The translations under genes and the position numbers were made by a program. This document shows positions 1-7,499 of a DNA stretch of 9,586 nucleotides, piece after piece. Position 1 is the first letter of the stretch, and each line of letters starts with the position of its first letter. The notes beneath the pieces are model-generated. The model had not been told where the DNA came from and ran no database searches. It saw only the letters and a program-made list of their open reading frames with translations. This DNA comes from JBKHXU01 sp046565865 (GTDB lineage: Bacteria; Pseudomonadota; Gammaproteobacteria; Acidiferrobacterales; Sulfurifustaceae): positions 1 to 9,586 of the forward strand of contig JBKHXU010000188.1 of the NCBI GenBank assembly GCA_046565865.1, read 5' to 3'.

Positions 1-611
1 AACCGCTGTTGCCGGTATTGCTGTTGTTCGGCGCCATCGCCTATAAGAGTACCGCCGTCCGCGATGGCGGCCGCGGCGCGTCTAGGATAGGCCTGGCCGC
101 GCTATTCGCGGTTTCGGTCGCCGGCTACATGGCAATCAATTTGCGCAGCTATCTAACGCCTCCCGAATACCCCCGGCACTCGCTGATCCGGGCGCAACTC
201 GACGCACCGCTCGATGACGGCCGATCCCTGATCGACTGGATCAATCGCAACCTCGCGATGGACCGGCCGCTGTTCGCAACCGACGGCCAGGCGACCGGCT
301 ACCTGCTGAAACGCAAGGTGGTCGCCCTTACCTCCGCCGAGTACAGCGACCAGGCGTGGACCGCCGACGCAGTGCGCGCGACGATGGAGCGATTCGATGC
401 GACTCACCTCATTATCTACTACGGCTTGAGCGATCAAACTTCGGTGATACGGCAATCACCGTTCCTGCAAGAGCTGTCGCGCGGAGCGCTGCCCGATTGG
501 CTGCGGGTCGTCGCCGACAATCACAAGGTTCGGATACTCGCCATGACCGATCCCAACCGTGCCACACTCCCCACCAAGCCCGTCGTCAACCAAGAGTCCA
601 ACCACTCGTGA
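1..611 (+). CDS. Membrane glycosyltransferase (GT-C/GT39-like), C-terminal part
   Basis: The reading frame is open at the left edge, so this is the last ~202 residues of a longer protein; the TTG at 9 is not a credible start. The visible part begins inside a hydrophobic stretch (LLPVLLLFGAIAY), has another membrane segment at about 90-150 (IGLAALFAVSVAGYMAINL), then a soluble tail of about 150 residues with alternating strand/helix character (LIDWINRN, ATHLIIYYG). Several membrane spans followed by a C-terminal soluble domain is the layout of GT-C glycosyltransferases of the GT39/ArnT type, which move sugars from polyprenyl-phosphate donors outside the inner membrane. The catalytic N-terminal loop lies outside the window, so the family call is an inference, supported by the next gene: its start overlaps this stop by 4 bp (GTGA) and it looks like an enzyme that makes such lipid-linked donors. 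It could instead be a polysaccharide polymerase or an unrelated integral membrane protein. Confidence 0.6.
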   Translation, partial: PLLPVLLLFGAIAYKSTAVRDGGRGASRIGLAALFAVSVAGYMAINLRSYLTPPEYPRHSLIRAQLDAPLDDGRSLIDWINRNLAMDRPLFATDGQATGYLLKRKVVALTSAEYSDQAWTADAVRATMERFDATHLIIYYGLSDQTSVIRQSPFLQELSRGALPDWLRVVADNHKVRILAMTDPNRATLPTKPVVNQESNHS

Positions 612-1756
612 CCCAACCGAAACCTGTACCGACATCCACTCCCCTCGCGGGAACTCGGCGTTATCCGTCGATTTCCGTCATTGTCCCGACCTATAACGAG
701 GCCGAGAATCTTCCATTGCTGCTCGATCGCCTGGACCGGCTTCGGCGCGCGCATGGATTGACGCTGGAACTGCTGATCATGGACGACAACAGCCGCGACG
801 GCACCGCTGGCGTTATCGCCGCCCAACCTCGGGACTGGGCGCAATTGATCGTTCGTGCGCGCGATCCCGGGTTGAGTCAGGCGGTGTGCGACGGGTTACG
901 TCGCGCGCGATACGACGTGCTCGTGGTCATGGACGCCGACCTCAGTCATCCGCCGGAGGCGATTCCACATCTAGTGGCCGCGATCGCAGACGGATACGAC
1001 TTCGCGCTCGGTTCGCGCTACGTCGTGGGCGGCTCGACCGCCGACGATTGGGGATTCCTCCGCTGGCTCAACAGCCGGGTGGCGACGCTGCTGGCGCGCC
1101 CCTTCACCAGCGTCAGCGACCCCATGAGCGGATTCTTCGCGCTTCGGCGCGAGGATTATCTCAAGGCGATGGACGCGTTGAGCCCGGTCGGCTACAAGAT
1201 CGGTCTCGAACTCATCGTCAAGTGCGGCTGCCAGAAAATCAAAGAGGTCCCGATTCACTTCGCGAACCGGCAACATGGCGAGAGCAAGCTGACGCTGCGC
1301 GAGCAGTTGCGCTATATCAAGCACATCCGCCGGTTGGCCACGTACAAATATGGAACCTGGTCGCACCTGCTTCAGTTTTTGGTGGTCGGCGGACTGGGGA
1401 CGGTGGTGAATCTCGCGGTGCTGACGGCGCTGTTGGCTTTCGGGGTTTCGATCAACGTGTCGCTCGCCGTCGCGATCGGCGTATCGATGATATCGAACTT
1501 CCTGCTCAATCGCCGGTTCACCTTCGGCTATGCGCTCGACGACCCGATGCCTAGGCAGTTCCTCGGATTCGTCGGCGCAAGCGCGCTCGGCGCCATCGTC
1601 AACTACGCCGTCGCCAACAGCCTCGTCAACGCGTTTCCGCGGGTCCTGCCCCAGCTCGCCGCGTTGGTTGGCATTCTCGCCGGCAGCGGACTGAATTTTT
1701 TGTTCAACCGGTTTGCCGTATTCAAACGACGTCACTATCGAGCCGATGGATCATAA
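608..1756 (+). CDS. GT2 family glycosyltransferase (polyprenyl-phosphate sugar synthase type) fused to a GtrA membrane domain
   Basis: The protein has 382 residues. The GTG start overlaps the upstream TGA (GTGA), which implies translational coupling; AAGAG at 592-596 is a weak, distant Shine-Dalgarno. Residues 20-240 are a GT-A fold of the DPM1/ArnC/GtrB type: SVIVPTYNEAENL (23-35), DDNSRDGT (59-66), the metal/nucleotide-binding DADLSHPP (109-116), DPMSGFFALRR (171-181) and a late RQHGESKL (221-228). Residues ~253-375 form a GtrA domain with four membrane helices and its two characteristic elements NFLLNRRFTF (297-306) and NFLFNRFAVF (363-372). Known members of this layout transfer a sugar or aminosugar from a nucleotide donor to undecaprenyl phosphate at the cytoplasmic face, and the GtrA part is proposed to help flip or hold the product. 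The donor sugar cannot be read from the sequence. The neighbouring membrane protein would be the consumer. Length and motifs are complete, with no sign of damage. Confidence 0.9.
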   Translation: MTQPKPVPTSTPLAGTRRYPSISVIVPTYNEAENLPLLLDRLDRLRRAHGLTLELLIMDDNSRDGTAGVIAAQPRDWAQLIVRARDPGLSQAVCDGLRRARYDVLVVMDADLSHPPEAIPHLVAAIADGYDFALGSRYVVGGSTADDWGFLRWLNSRVATLLARPFTSVSDPMSGFFALRREDYLKAMDALSPVGYKIGLELIVKCGCQKIKEVPIHFANRQHGESKLTLREQLRYIKHIRRLATYKYGTWSHLLQFLVVGGLGTVVNLAVLTALLAFGVSINVSLAVAIGVSMISNFLLNRRFTFGYALDDPMPRQFLGFVGASALGAIVNYAVANSLVNAFPRVLPQLAALVGILAGSGLNFLFNRFAVFKRRHYRADGS

Positions 1757-1760
1757 TCGC

Positions 1761-1785
1761 GTCCGGGGTACGTGAACGCCCGGAT
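1761..1785. other. Short inverted repeat after the GT2-GtrA gene
   Basis: TCCGGG at 1762-1767 and CCCGGA at 1779-1784 can pair around an 11-nt loop, extended by a G-T wobble at 1761/1785. It begins 5 bp after the TAA of the glycosyltransferase gene, where a terminator could lie, but no run of T follows (GGTTACGG comes next), so intrinsic termination is doubtful. A second small hairpin, AGCG-CTTG-CGCT, lies at 1797-1808. Confidence 0.25.
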
Positions 1786-1846
1786 GGTTACGGCTCAGCG
1801 CTTGCGCTAGGCTCGACCATCGCTTACCACTCACACGAAAACGCTG

Positions 1847-2118
1847 ATGCGTCGACGCCTATTGCTGCACCTGTTGTTGGCCCCCGCGGCGTTGCCGATG
1901 GCCTGTACCAAGCGCAAGCAAGCAAAAGATACGCCACCACCGCCGATGCGTCCCGCCGCCCCGAGCGGTCGAGTGCGCCCGCCGGCGATTGCCGAGCACG
2001 ACATGACCGGGCGGCCGCGCGCGAAACCGCGAGCCACGATGGGCGCATTGGAGGCGGAACCGGGCGCGCGTGTTGCGCCGCCGAAAGAGGATGGGAAACC
2101 GCCGCGGAAACGGACCGA

Positions 2119-2122
<4 letters not shown>
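1847..2122 (+). CDS. Putative small Pro/Arg-rich lipoprotein
   Basis: The predicted protein has 91 residues and no recognised family. It starts with three arginines, then a hydrophobic stretch (LLLHLLLAPAALPMA) and Cys20, which looks like a lipoprotein signal with the lipobox LPMAC. Pro at -3 and Met at -2 fit the consensus poorly. The remaining ~71 residues are rich in Pro, Arg, Lys and Ala with no predicted fold, as for a tether in the periplasm. No clear ribosome binding site precedes the ATG (the upstream bases are GAAAACGCTG). The gene lies 90 bp after the GT2-GtrA stop on the same strand, and its TAG overlaps the TAA of the convergent epimerase by 4 bp. The same stretch also has an open frame on the opposite strand, as is common in GC-rich DNA, so chance coding is possible. 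The signal-like N-terminus is the main argument for a real gene. Confidence 0.45.
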
Positions 2123-3054
<932 letters not shown>

Positions 3055-3070
3055 GTTTGTGATACCCGTT

Positions 3071-3084
3071 TGTTCGATTGAACA
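3071..3084. promoter_or_regulatory. Dyad TGTTC-N4-GAACA, possible operator
   Basis: A perfect 5-bp inverted repeat with a 4-bp spacer (TGTTCGATTGAACA) sits in the divergent region between the epimerase and the dehydrogenase. It lies 17 bp upstream of the epimerase ATG, and roughly 50-60 bp upstream of the start point expected from the TATAAT box at 3122, a usual place for an activator. It could act on either gene. The repeat is short and no second copy was found, so the role is inferred. Confidence 0.3.
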
Positions 3085-3097
3085 CACGCCCGGCTTC

Positions 3098-3127
3098 ATG
3101 CCATAAAACCGGCGTTTGTCCTATAAT
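3098..3127 (+). promoter_or_regulatory. Sigma-70-type promoter for the dehydrogenase gene
   Basis: A perfect -10 box TATAAT lies at 3122-3127. An 18-bp spacer separates it from ATGCCA at 3098-3103, which matches four of six bases of the -35 consensus TTGACA. Transcription would start near 3134 and leave a leader of about 93 nt before the ATG at 3227. In DNA this GC-rich an exact TATAAT in a divergent intergenic region is unlikely to be chance. Confidence 0.65.
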
Positions 3128-3211
3128 CTAGCCGTTCCATCCCATCAAAGATACCGGACTCGTTGCTCGGCATCGGTCGGCACGACGGAACAACTTCCAA
3201 CAAACGCACAC

Positions 3212-3217
3212 AAGGGG
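3212..3217 (+). promoter_or_regulatory. Ribosome binding site that fixes the dehydrogenase start
   Basis: AAGGGG lies 9 nt before the ATG at 3227. This supports that start over the in-frame ATG at 3116, which would add 37 residues without family resemblance and lies upstream of the TATAAT box. Another ATG at 3220 is out of frame. Confidence 0.7.
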
Positions 3218-3226
3218 CGATGTCGC

Positions 3227-4507
3227 ATGAGTACGATTGGGGTAGTAGGGCTGGGATATGTCGGACTCCCGCTCGCTGTCGAATTTGGCTGCGTGCACCG
3301 CACTATCGGCTTCGATCTCAACCAGGCGAAGATCGCGAGCTACAAAAACTACGTTGATCCTACCGGGGAAGTGGCGAGCGAGGATCTGCGGCGCGCCAAA
3401 AAACTTTTCGTCACACACGACCCCCAACATCTGGCGGAGGCCGACTTCATCATTGTCGCGGTCCCGACCCCCATCGACAACGCTCACCTGCCCGATTTCG
3501 CGCCCCTCGTTGGCGCCAGTGAAATCGTCGGCAAGCACATGAAGCGCGGCGCCATCGTGATCTACGAATCGACGGTATATCCCGGCGCCACCGAAGAGGT
3601 TTGCATTCCGATCCTGGAACGGCATTCGGGCTTGAGCTGGCGGCGCGATTTCCACGTCGGCTACTCGCCCAAGCGCATCAATCCCGGGGACAAGGAGCAC
3701 ACGCTGACGACAATCGTGAAGGTGGTTGCCGGTGACGACGACCCGACGTTGGACGCCGTTGCCGAACTCTACGCCTCGGTGGTCAAAGCCGGCGTGCACC
3801 GCGCCTCCAGTATTAAGGTCGCGGAAGCGGCCAAGGTCATCGAAAACACGCAGCGCGACCTCAACATCGCGTTCATGAACGAACTGGCGATCATCTTCAA
3901 CAAGCTTGGCCTGGATACCCTGGAGGTGCTGCGGGCCGCCGGTACCAAATGGAATTTTCTGCCGTTCCGCCCCGGCCTCGTCGGCGGTCACTGCATCGGC
4001 GTCGATCCGTACTACCTCACGTACAAGGCGGAGATGATCGGCTACCACCCGGAAGTGATTCTGGCGGGGCGACGGATCAACGACGGCATGGGCAAGTACA
4101 TCGCCGAGCAAACCATCAAGCAAATGATCGCCGGCGGCAGTTCCATCAAAGGCGCCAAGGTCAACGTGCTCGGCCTCACGTTCAAAGAAAACGTCCCGGA
4201 CCTTCGCAATTCGCGCGTCATCGACGTAATCAACGAACTGCGCGCGTACGGTGTCGACGTGTACGTGCATGACCCGGTCACCCTGCCGGATGACGCGAAA
4301 CATGAGTATGGCATTGACCTAGTGTCGTGGGACGCGCTGCCGGTGGCGGACGCCATGGTCGCCGCCGTCGCTCATCGGCCCTTTCTCGACCGAGACGCGC
4401 GCGCGCTTGCGGGGCGCGTCGTCAAAAACGGTTGCTTCGTCGACGTCAAGGCCGCGTTCGACGCGGCCGCGCTGCAACAGACCGGGCTGCGGGTATGGCG
4501 GTTGTAA
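3227..4507 (+). CDS. tviB: UDP-N-acetylhexosamine 6-dehydrogenase, TviB/WbpO type
   Basis: The protein has 426 residues, the usual length for TviB/VipA of Vi polysaccharide synthesis. It oxidises C6 of a UDP-N-acetylhexosamine to the uronic acid in two NAD+-dependent steps in the cytoplasm. The N-terminal Rossmann domain begins GVVGLGYVGLPLAVEFG (5-21), with FDLN (29-32) at the end of the second strand and VPTPI at 79-83. YESTVYPGATEE (113-124) carries the conserved Glu115. The central helix KVAEAAKVIENTQRDLNIAF (197-216) holds Lys203 and Asn207. The catalytic Cys256 sits in GLVGGHCIGVDPYYL (250-264), and GLTFKENVPDLRNSR (316-330) marks the C-terminal UDP-binding domain. All key residues are present. 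The VIENTQRDLNIA and KWNFLPFRPGLVGGHC segments are as I recall them in Salmonella TviB, hence the symbol; GlcNAc versus GalNAc substrate cannot be told from sequence. A good promoter and ribosome site precede it, and a convergent methyltransferase ends 23 bp downstream without a visible terminator. Confidence 0.93.
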   Translation: MSTIGVVGLGYVGLPLAVEFGCVHRTIGFDLNQAKIASYKNYVDPTGEVASEDLRRAKKLFVTHDPQHLAEADFIIVAVPTPIDNAHLPDFAPLVGASEIVGKHMKRGAIVIYESTVYPGATEEVCIPILERHSGLSWRRDFHVGYSPKRINPGDKEHTLTTIVKVVAGDDDPTLDAVAELYASVVKAGVHRASSIKVAEAAKVIENTQRDLNIAFMNELAIIFNKLGLDTLEVLRAAGTKWNFLPFRPGLVGGHCIGVDPYYLTYKAEMIGYHPEVILAGRRINDGMGKYIAEQTIKQMIAGGSSIKGAKVNVLGLTFKENVPDLRNSRVIDVINELRAYGVDVYVHDPVTLPDDAKHEYGIDLVSWDALPVADAMVAAVAHRPFLDRDARALAGRVVKNGCFVDVKAAFDAAALQQTGLRVWRL

Positions 4508-4530
4508 TCGATCGATGATTTCGGGCGGAA

Positions 4531-5118
4531 CTAATGGCGCCTACGCCTTATCTCGGCGAACGGGTGCTCCAGCCGCCCGTCATGGTTGGAATGCAAGACG
4601 ACGTCCCACGTATCTGGTGAGAATACATCAAGGTGTAGCGGATTGTAGTAGACGATTCGCGTTGCGCGCGATCGCAGCAACGGTTCGAACTCGACCATCA
4701 CGTTCGCGTTAAAAGGGTTGTACATATAAAGCAGATCGAACGACGCCGGCAACTGCCGGCGCGCGTCGCCGATAAGGACGCGCACGTTTGGGTAGCCCCT
4801 CAGTCGCTCCGCGGTGGCCCGGGCGACGGTTTCGTCGACCTCGATTCCGGTGATGTCGAGGTCCATATCGAGACTGAGTAAATAGTTTATGACCCGGCCC
4901 TTGCCGCAGCCGATGTCCACCACCTTGTCGCCGCGCCGTAGCCGCCCATCCAGCATCAGCGCGAGCGCATCGTAGGAACTGTTAGCGATTTCGTAATAAC
5001 CGAGATTGGCATAGCGACTCGCCTGCGTACCGCCCAAAAACCCTCCGTAGCGCAGATCCCCGCTAAGATGTTTCGCTACCCGAGCTACACTCCTCCACCA
5101 CCCTGGTGCCCTGCTCAT
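4531..5118 (-). CDS. Class I SAM-dependent methyltransferase
   Basis: The protein has 195 residues in a single Rossmann-like methyltransferase domain. Motif I is KVVDIGCGKGRVINYLL (65-81), binding the methionine part of SAM; the acidic end of strand 2 is Glu93 in ITGIEVDE; Asp118 in IGDAR contacts the adenine; and YNPFN (133-137) occupies the motif IV position where the catalytic NPPY/DPF type residues lie. A further YYNP (157-160) follows. No membrane segment or signal peptide is visible, so it is probably cytoplasmic. The methyl acceptor is unknown; the setting suggests a nucleotide sugar, a glycan or a peptide-synthetase product. NPF in place of NPPY does not settle N- versus O-methylation. 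The ATG at 5118 is preceded by GGGAG at a 6-nt spacing. It diverges from the phosphopantetheinyl transferase gene by 69 bp. Part of the gene is AT-richer than its surroundings (27 of 60 bases G or C at 4681-4740), weak evidence for a separate origin. Confidence 0.85.
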   Translation of the reverse strand: MSRAPGWWRSVARVAKHLSGDLRYGGFLGGTQASRYANLGYYEIANSSYDALALMLDGRLRRGDKVVDIGCGKGRVINYLLSLDMDLDITGIEVDETVARATAERLRGYPNVRVLIGDARRQLPASFDLLYMYNPFNANVMVEFEPLLRSRATRIVYYNPLHLDVFSPDTWDVVLHSNHDGRLEHPFAEIRRRRH

Positions 5119-5124
5119 TTGCGT

Positions 5125-5129
5125 CTCCC
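5125..5129 (-). promoter_or_regulatory. Ribosome binding site of the methyltransferase gene
   Basis: Read on the minus strand, GGGAG lies 6 nt before the ATG at 5118. It is a clear Shine-Dalgarno and decides this start. The rest of the 69-bp divergent region (5119-5187) must hold promoters for both genes; no convincing -35/-10 pair was found on either strand. Confidence 0.65.
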
Positions 5130-5187
5130 ACTCGACTGGTTAGTACAACGTCACACTCCGTAAAAGCGGTTAGGTTATGCTTCACCC

Positions 5188-5829
5188 ATGAACTTCGCGA
5201 GCCTGTTCCCGCCCGGCGTCGTCGCGGTGTCGTCCGAGACCGACGTGCCGGAAGGAACCCTGTTCGACGCCGAAGCCGCGCTCGTGCGCAGTGCCGTCGC
5301 CAAACGCGTGCGCGAGTTCAGCCTCGGTCGGTTGTACGCGCATATGGCGCTGCGCCGACTCGGTATGGACGACGGTCCAGTACTGGCCGGTGCGCATCGC
5401 GAGCCACGCTGGCCACCGGGAGTGGCGGGCAGCATTACGCACTGCGACGGGTTTTGCGGCGTCGCCGTGGCGCGCGCCCCGATTCGCGGCATCGGCGTCG
5501 ACGCAGAAAGACGCGGTCCACTCCCCGATGGCGTCTCTGGCCTCATCCATACGCCGGCCGAACGCCGGTGGCTGGAAACCGCAGCGACCGGGAATGCCGC
5601 CGATTGGGCCGTGCTCTGCTTCAGCGCGAAGGAAAGCGCGTACAAATGCCAGTTCCCGTTCGCCGGACTCCTGCTCGAGTTCACCGATATCGAGATTACC
5701 CTGGGCGACACGCCCGGCGAGTTCATCGCCAACATCTACGGACCCGGCGACATGCCGGCGGAGCTACGCATCCTGCGCGGGCGGTATGCCATCGGCGTCG
5801 ATCATATCTACACCGCGGTGATCCTTTAA
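5188..5829 (+). CDS. 4'-phosphopantetheinyl transferase, EntD/Sfp type
   Basis: The protein has 213 residues. It would transfer the phosphopantetheine arm of coenzyme A to the conserved serine of carrier domains in the cytoplasm. Family landmarks are all present: KRVREFSLGRLYAHMAL (39-55), where the GR pair is typical of the CoA-binding N-terminal half; RWPPGVAGSITHC (74-86); the Mg-binding GIGVDAE (101-107) with Asp105 and Glu107; and FSAKESAYK (145-153) with Glu149 and Lys153. The GSITHC element and the length point to the EntD branch used for peptide and polyketide synthetases rather than AcpS. The likely partner is the carrier domain of the NRPS at 7500-9586, whose operon converges on this gene. 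The stop TAA shares four bases (5826-5829) with the stop of the convergent hydrolase. Only a weak AGG (5172-5174) precedes the ATG. The enzyme looks complete and functional. Confidence 0.92.
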   Translation: MNFASLFPPGVVAVSSETDVPEGTLFDAEAALVRSAVAKRVREFSLGRLYAHMALRRLGMDDGPVLAGAHREPRWPPGVAGSITHCDGFCGVAVARAPIRGIGVDAERRGPLPDGVSGLIHTPAERRWLETAATGNAADWAVLCFSAKESAYKCQFPFAGLLLEFTDIEITLGDTPGEFIANIYGPGDMPAELRILRGRYAIGVDHIYTAVIL

Positions 5830-6698
5830 CGGTATTCCTCGGCGCCGGTCCGATTTGCCGGCCCCGGCGCACCCTTGCTTTCTTGCCGCTGCATCCAGTC
5901 GGTAATAAGCGCGATCAGCCGGCGACGATCGCTCTCCAAAATGAACGTGTGATCGACCTCCGGCAGGTAGTCGACCTGCAACGCATCACGCGGTCGGATG
6001 GAGCGGAACATGTCGTAGAACTGGCCGCGGTAGTTATAGTACTCGTCTACGCCGCCCGTATAGATGTGCAACAAATGCGCCCCGCGCATGAGCAGCTGCT
6101 CAATCTCGCGCTGCACCGTACTCCGCGGCGGCAACGTTCCCAAATCCAGCATGTACTCGGTGCTCTCGGACGGTTTCGATCGCAACGTGCGCCATATCCG
6201 CGGCACCACACCAAGCCACCTGCGCGGGTCAGCCAGGCGCTTACGGTAGTGGCGCCAATAGTAGCCAACGGTGGGGTAGTAGTATCCGTCCAGGAACACG
6301 GCACCGGCGACACGCGTATCGGCGACAGCGACGCGATGCGCAAGATCGGCGCCGGAGCAGATACCGAGCGCAATAAAGCGCTGCGCGCCGACGCGCGCGC
6401 CGAGAAAGTCCATCGCGGCCTGGGCCTCGCGCACCATGCGCGCTTCGTGCGACAGCCCGTCGCCGGCGCCGTCGCTCTCCCCGATTCCCGAGAAATCGAA
6501 GCGGAACGATGGGTAACCGATCGCCGCCAGTCGACGCGCGAGTTGCACGTACAACCGCGATGGCCCGACACGGTGCAGCAGCCCGGAATTCAAAAACAAC
6601 GTCACCGGACGCTGCGCCGCATCGGCAGCCGCGGTCGGGCCGGCCCATATTCCGACCAGCGACTTGTGCGGTCCAAAACTGAAGGCGCGCTCGGTCAT
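5826..6698 (-). CDS. Alpha/beta hydrolase with a cysteine nucleophile
   Basis: The protein has 290 residues. The ATG at 6698 overlaps the stop of the preceding gene (ATGA), with GAAGG at a 7-nt spacing, so the longer open frame upstream is not coding. The fold is alpha/beta hydrolase: NSGLLHRVGPSRLY (37-50) covers the oxyanion-hole strand, FRFDFSGIGESDG (65-77) is a conserved loop, and the nucleophile elbow is GICSGAD (112-118) with Cys114 in place of the usual serine. The acid is probably Asp218 in GGVDEY and the base His250 in PEVDHTF. An intact Cys-His-Asp triad suggests a thioesterase- or acyltransferase-like activity, for example release of a product from the carrier domain of the NRPS two genes upstream. 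Similar proteins occur in exopolysaccharide/exosortase loci as a 'hydrolase 1' (TIGR03100-like); whether this one falls in that family cannot be decided by eye. The hydrophilic C-terminal tail (from ~270) is probably disordered. The substrate is unknown. Confidence 0.85.
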   Translation of the reverse strand: MTERAFSFGPHKSLVGIWAGPTAAADAAQRPVTLFLNSGLLHRVGPSRLYVQLARRLAAIGYPSFRFDFSGIGESDGAGDGLSHEARMVREAQAAMDFLGARVGAQRFIALGICSGADLAHRVAVADTRVAGAVFLDGYYYPTVGYYWRHYRKRLADPRRWLGVVPRIWRTLRSKPSESTEYMLDLGTLPPRSTVQREIEQLLMRGAHLLHIYTGGVDEYYNYRGQFYDMFRSIRPRDALQVDYLPEVDHTFILESDRRRLIALITDWMQRQESKGAPGPANRTGAEEYR

Positions 6699-7492
6699 GT
6701 CGGTGCCTTCGTCACTAACGCGACGATGGTCTTGATGGCGGCGTACGGCATCAACACCTTTTCGATGCGGTCCAGCTGATCCCAGGCGTTCGCCGGGGGC
6801 ACCAAGTGATATGCGACGCGGCCACCTTCGCGCTGCAACTGCGCGCGCAATGCATCGTATGGCGGCGACGTCTCGGAAACCACCAGCGAGATTTCCGCCG
6901 CGGGGATCGATCGGCCGAGCAGACTGAGCTGACGCAGGTCGCGGCGCAGCGTCGCAGAAAAGTGGTAGCCAAGCAGCAGCGCTTCGTCTTCCGTCGCAAC
7001 TACGGTGCGCGGGGTTTGAAACCGGCCGGGATCCACCAGGCTTGCGGCGTGCAAACGTTCTAGCAACGCGAGATATTCGGCGCCGCTCACCACCGGATCC
7101 CACAGCACCAGGCGCGACGCGCGCACCGAACCGGCGACGGCGAAGGCCAGGCTCGCGCCCAAACGGACGCCGATCAGGGCAACCCGCGACGCACCCGATA
7201 GCTCGGTCAGCTCGCGCGCGGCGGTGACGATGTCCTGTTGCCAAGTGGCCAGCTCGACCGCGGCCTCGTCGCCGGCCGAATCGCCAATACCGGTGTACTC
7301 GAACCGCAATACGTCGCATCCGGCGCCAGCGAGCTGCCCGGCCAGTTGATGCAGCGCACGATGCGTGCGCATGTATTCCTGCCCTACCGGGCCACAAAGG
7401 AGTACCGCTTCGCCGCGTGTGCCTGCTGTCTCGGCCGGATAATAGGCGCCGTACAGGGGTGCCTCGGGCCGGCCGAAATACAGGGGATTCAT
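6695..7492 (-). CDS. Alpha/beta-hydrolase-fold protein lacking the nucleophile (exosortase-associated hydrolase 2-like)
   Basis: The protein has 265 residues. It has the alpha/beta-hydrolase layout: LLCGPVGQEYMRTHRALHQL (31-50) at the oxyanion-hole strand, VLRFEYTGIGDSAGD (61-75), and the turn where the nucleophile should be, ALIGVRLGASLAF (105-117). There the expected GxSxG reads G-V-R-L-G, so Arg110 replaces the serine. LVLWDPVVSG (128-137) follows. No histidine is seen in the C-terminal region where the base normally sits (VPPANAWDQLDRIEK, 231-245). From memory, the family called exosortase A system-associated hydrolase 2 (TIGR03101) shows the same GLRLGA turn and WDPV element, so this is probably a conserved non-catalytic or altered member rather than a damaged gene. 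It starts 7 nt after the NRPS stop without a clear Shine-Dalgarno, and its stop overlaps the start of the Cys-hydrolase. Translational coupling in one operon, and perhaps a complex of the two hydrolase-fold proteins, is likely. Confidence 0.82.
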   Translation of the reverse strand: MNPLYFGRPEAPLYGAYYPAETAGTRGEAVLLCGPVGQEYMRTHRALHQLAGQLAGAGCDVLRFEYTGIGDSAGDEAAVELATWQQDIVTAARELTELSGASRVALIGVRLGASLAFAVAGSVRASRLVLWDPVVSGAEYLALLERLHAASLVDPGRFQTPRTVVATEDEALLLGYHFSATLRRDLRQLSLLGRSIPAAEISLVVSETSPPYDALRAQLQREGGRVAYHLVPPANAWDQLDRIEKVLMPYAAIKTIVALVTKAPT

Positions 7493-7499
7493 ATCGGCG

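Noticed and set aside
356..607. An N-terminal extension of the GT2 frame upstream of 608.
   Set aside because: It lies inside the preceding gene and is Arg-rich with no glycosyltransferase resemblance; the GTG at 608 gives the normal family N-terminus.
971..1735. A 254-codon open frame on the minus strand.
   Set aside because: It lies wholly opposite the GT2-GtrA gene, which has clear family motifs; the reverse product has no recognisable motif and is a GC-rich antisense shadow.
3167..3182. Two copies of TCGGCA with a 10-bp period in the dehydrogenase leader.
   Set aside because: Only two short copies in GC-rich DNA; no structure or known element supports a function.
3128..4303. A 391-codon open frame on the minus strand.
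   Set aside because: It is antisense to the TviB-like gene, rich in Asp, Val, Arg and His as expected of a reverse-strand shadow, and has no domain.
4507..4516. The perfect palindrome ATCGATCGAT between the dehydrogenase and methyltransferase stops, considered as a terminator.
   Set aside because: It has no loop for a hairpin and no T run; it is a short self-complementary sequence expected by chance and overlaps the stop codon.
5176..5188. TATGCT at 5176-5181 as a -10 box giving a leaderless transferase mRNA starting at the ATG.
   Set aside because: No acceptable -35 box lies 16-18 bp upstream, and a single weak hexamer is not enough support.
5106..6779. A 557-codon open frame on the + strand.
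   Set aside because: It runs in another frame through the transferase and antisense to the Cys-hydrolase, both supported by motifs; its product is Arg-rich and without family resemblance.
6699..7397. An N-terminal extension of the Cys-hydrolase frame by 233 codons.
   Set aside because: It overlaps the complete upstream hydrolase-fold gene in another frame; the ATG at 6698 has an ATGA overlap and a GAAGG ribosome site and gives the normal family start.
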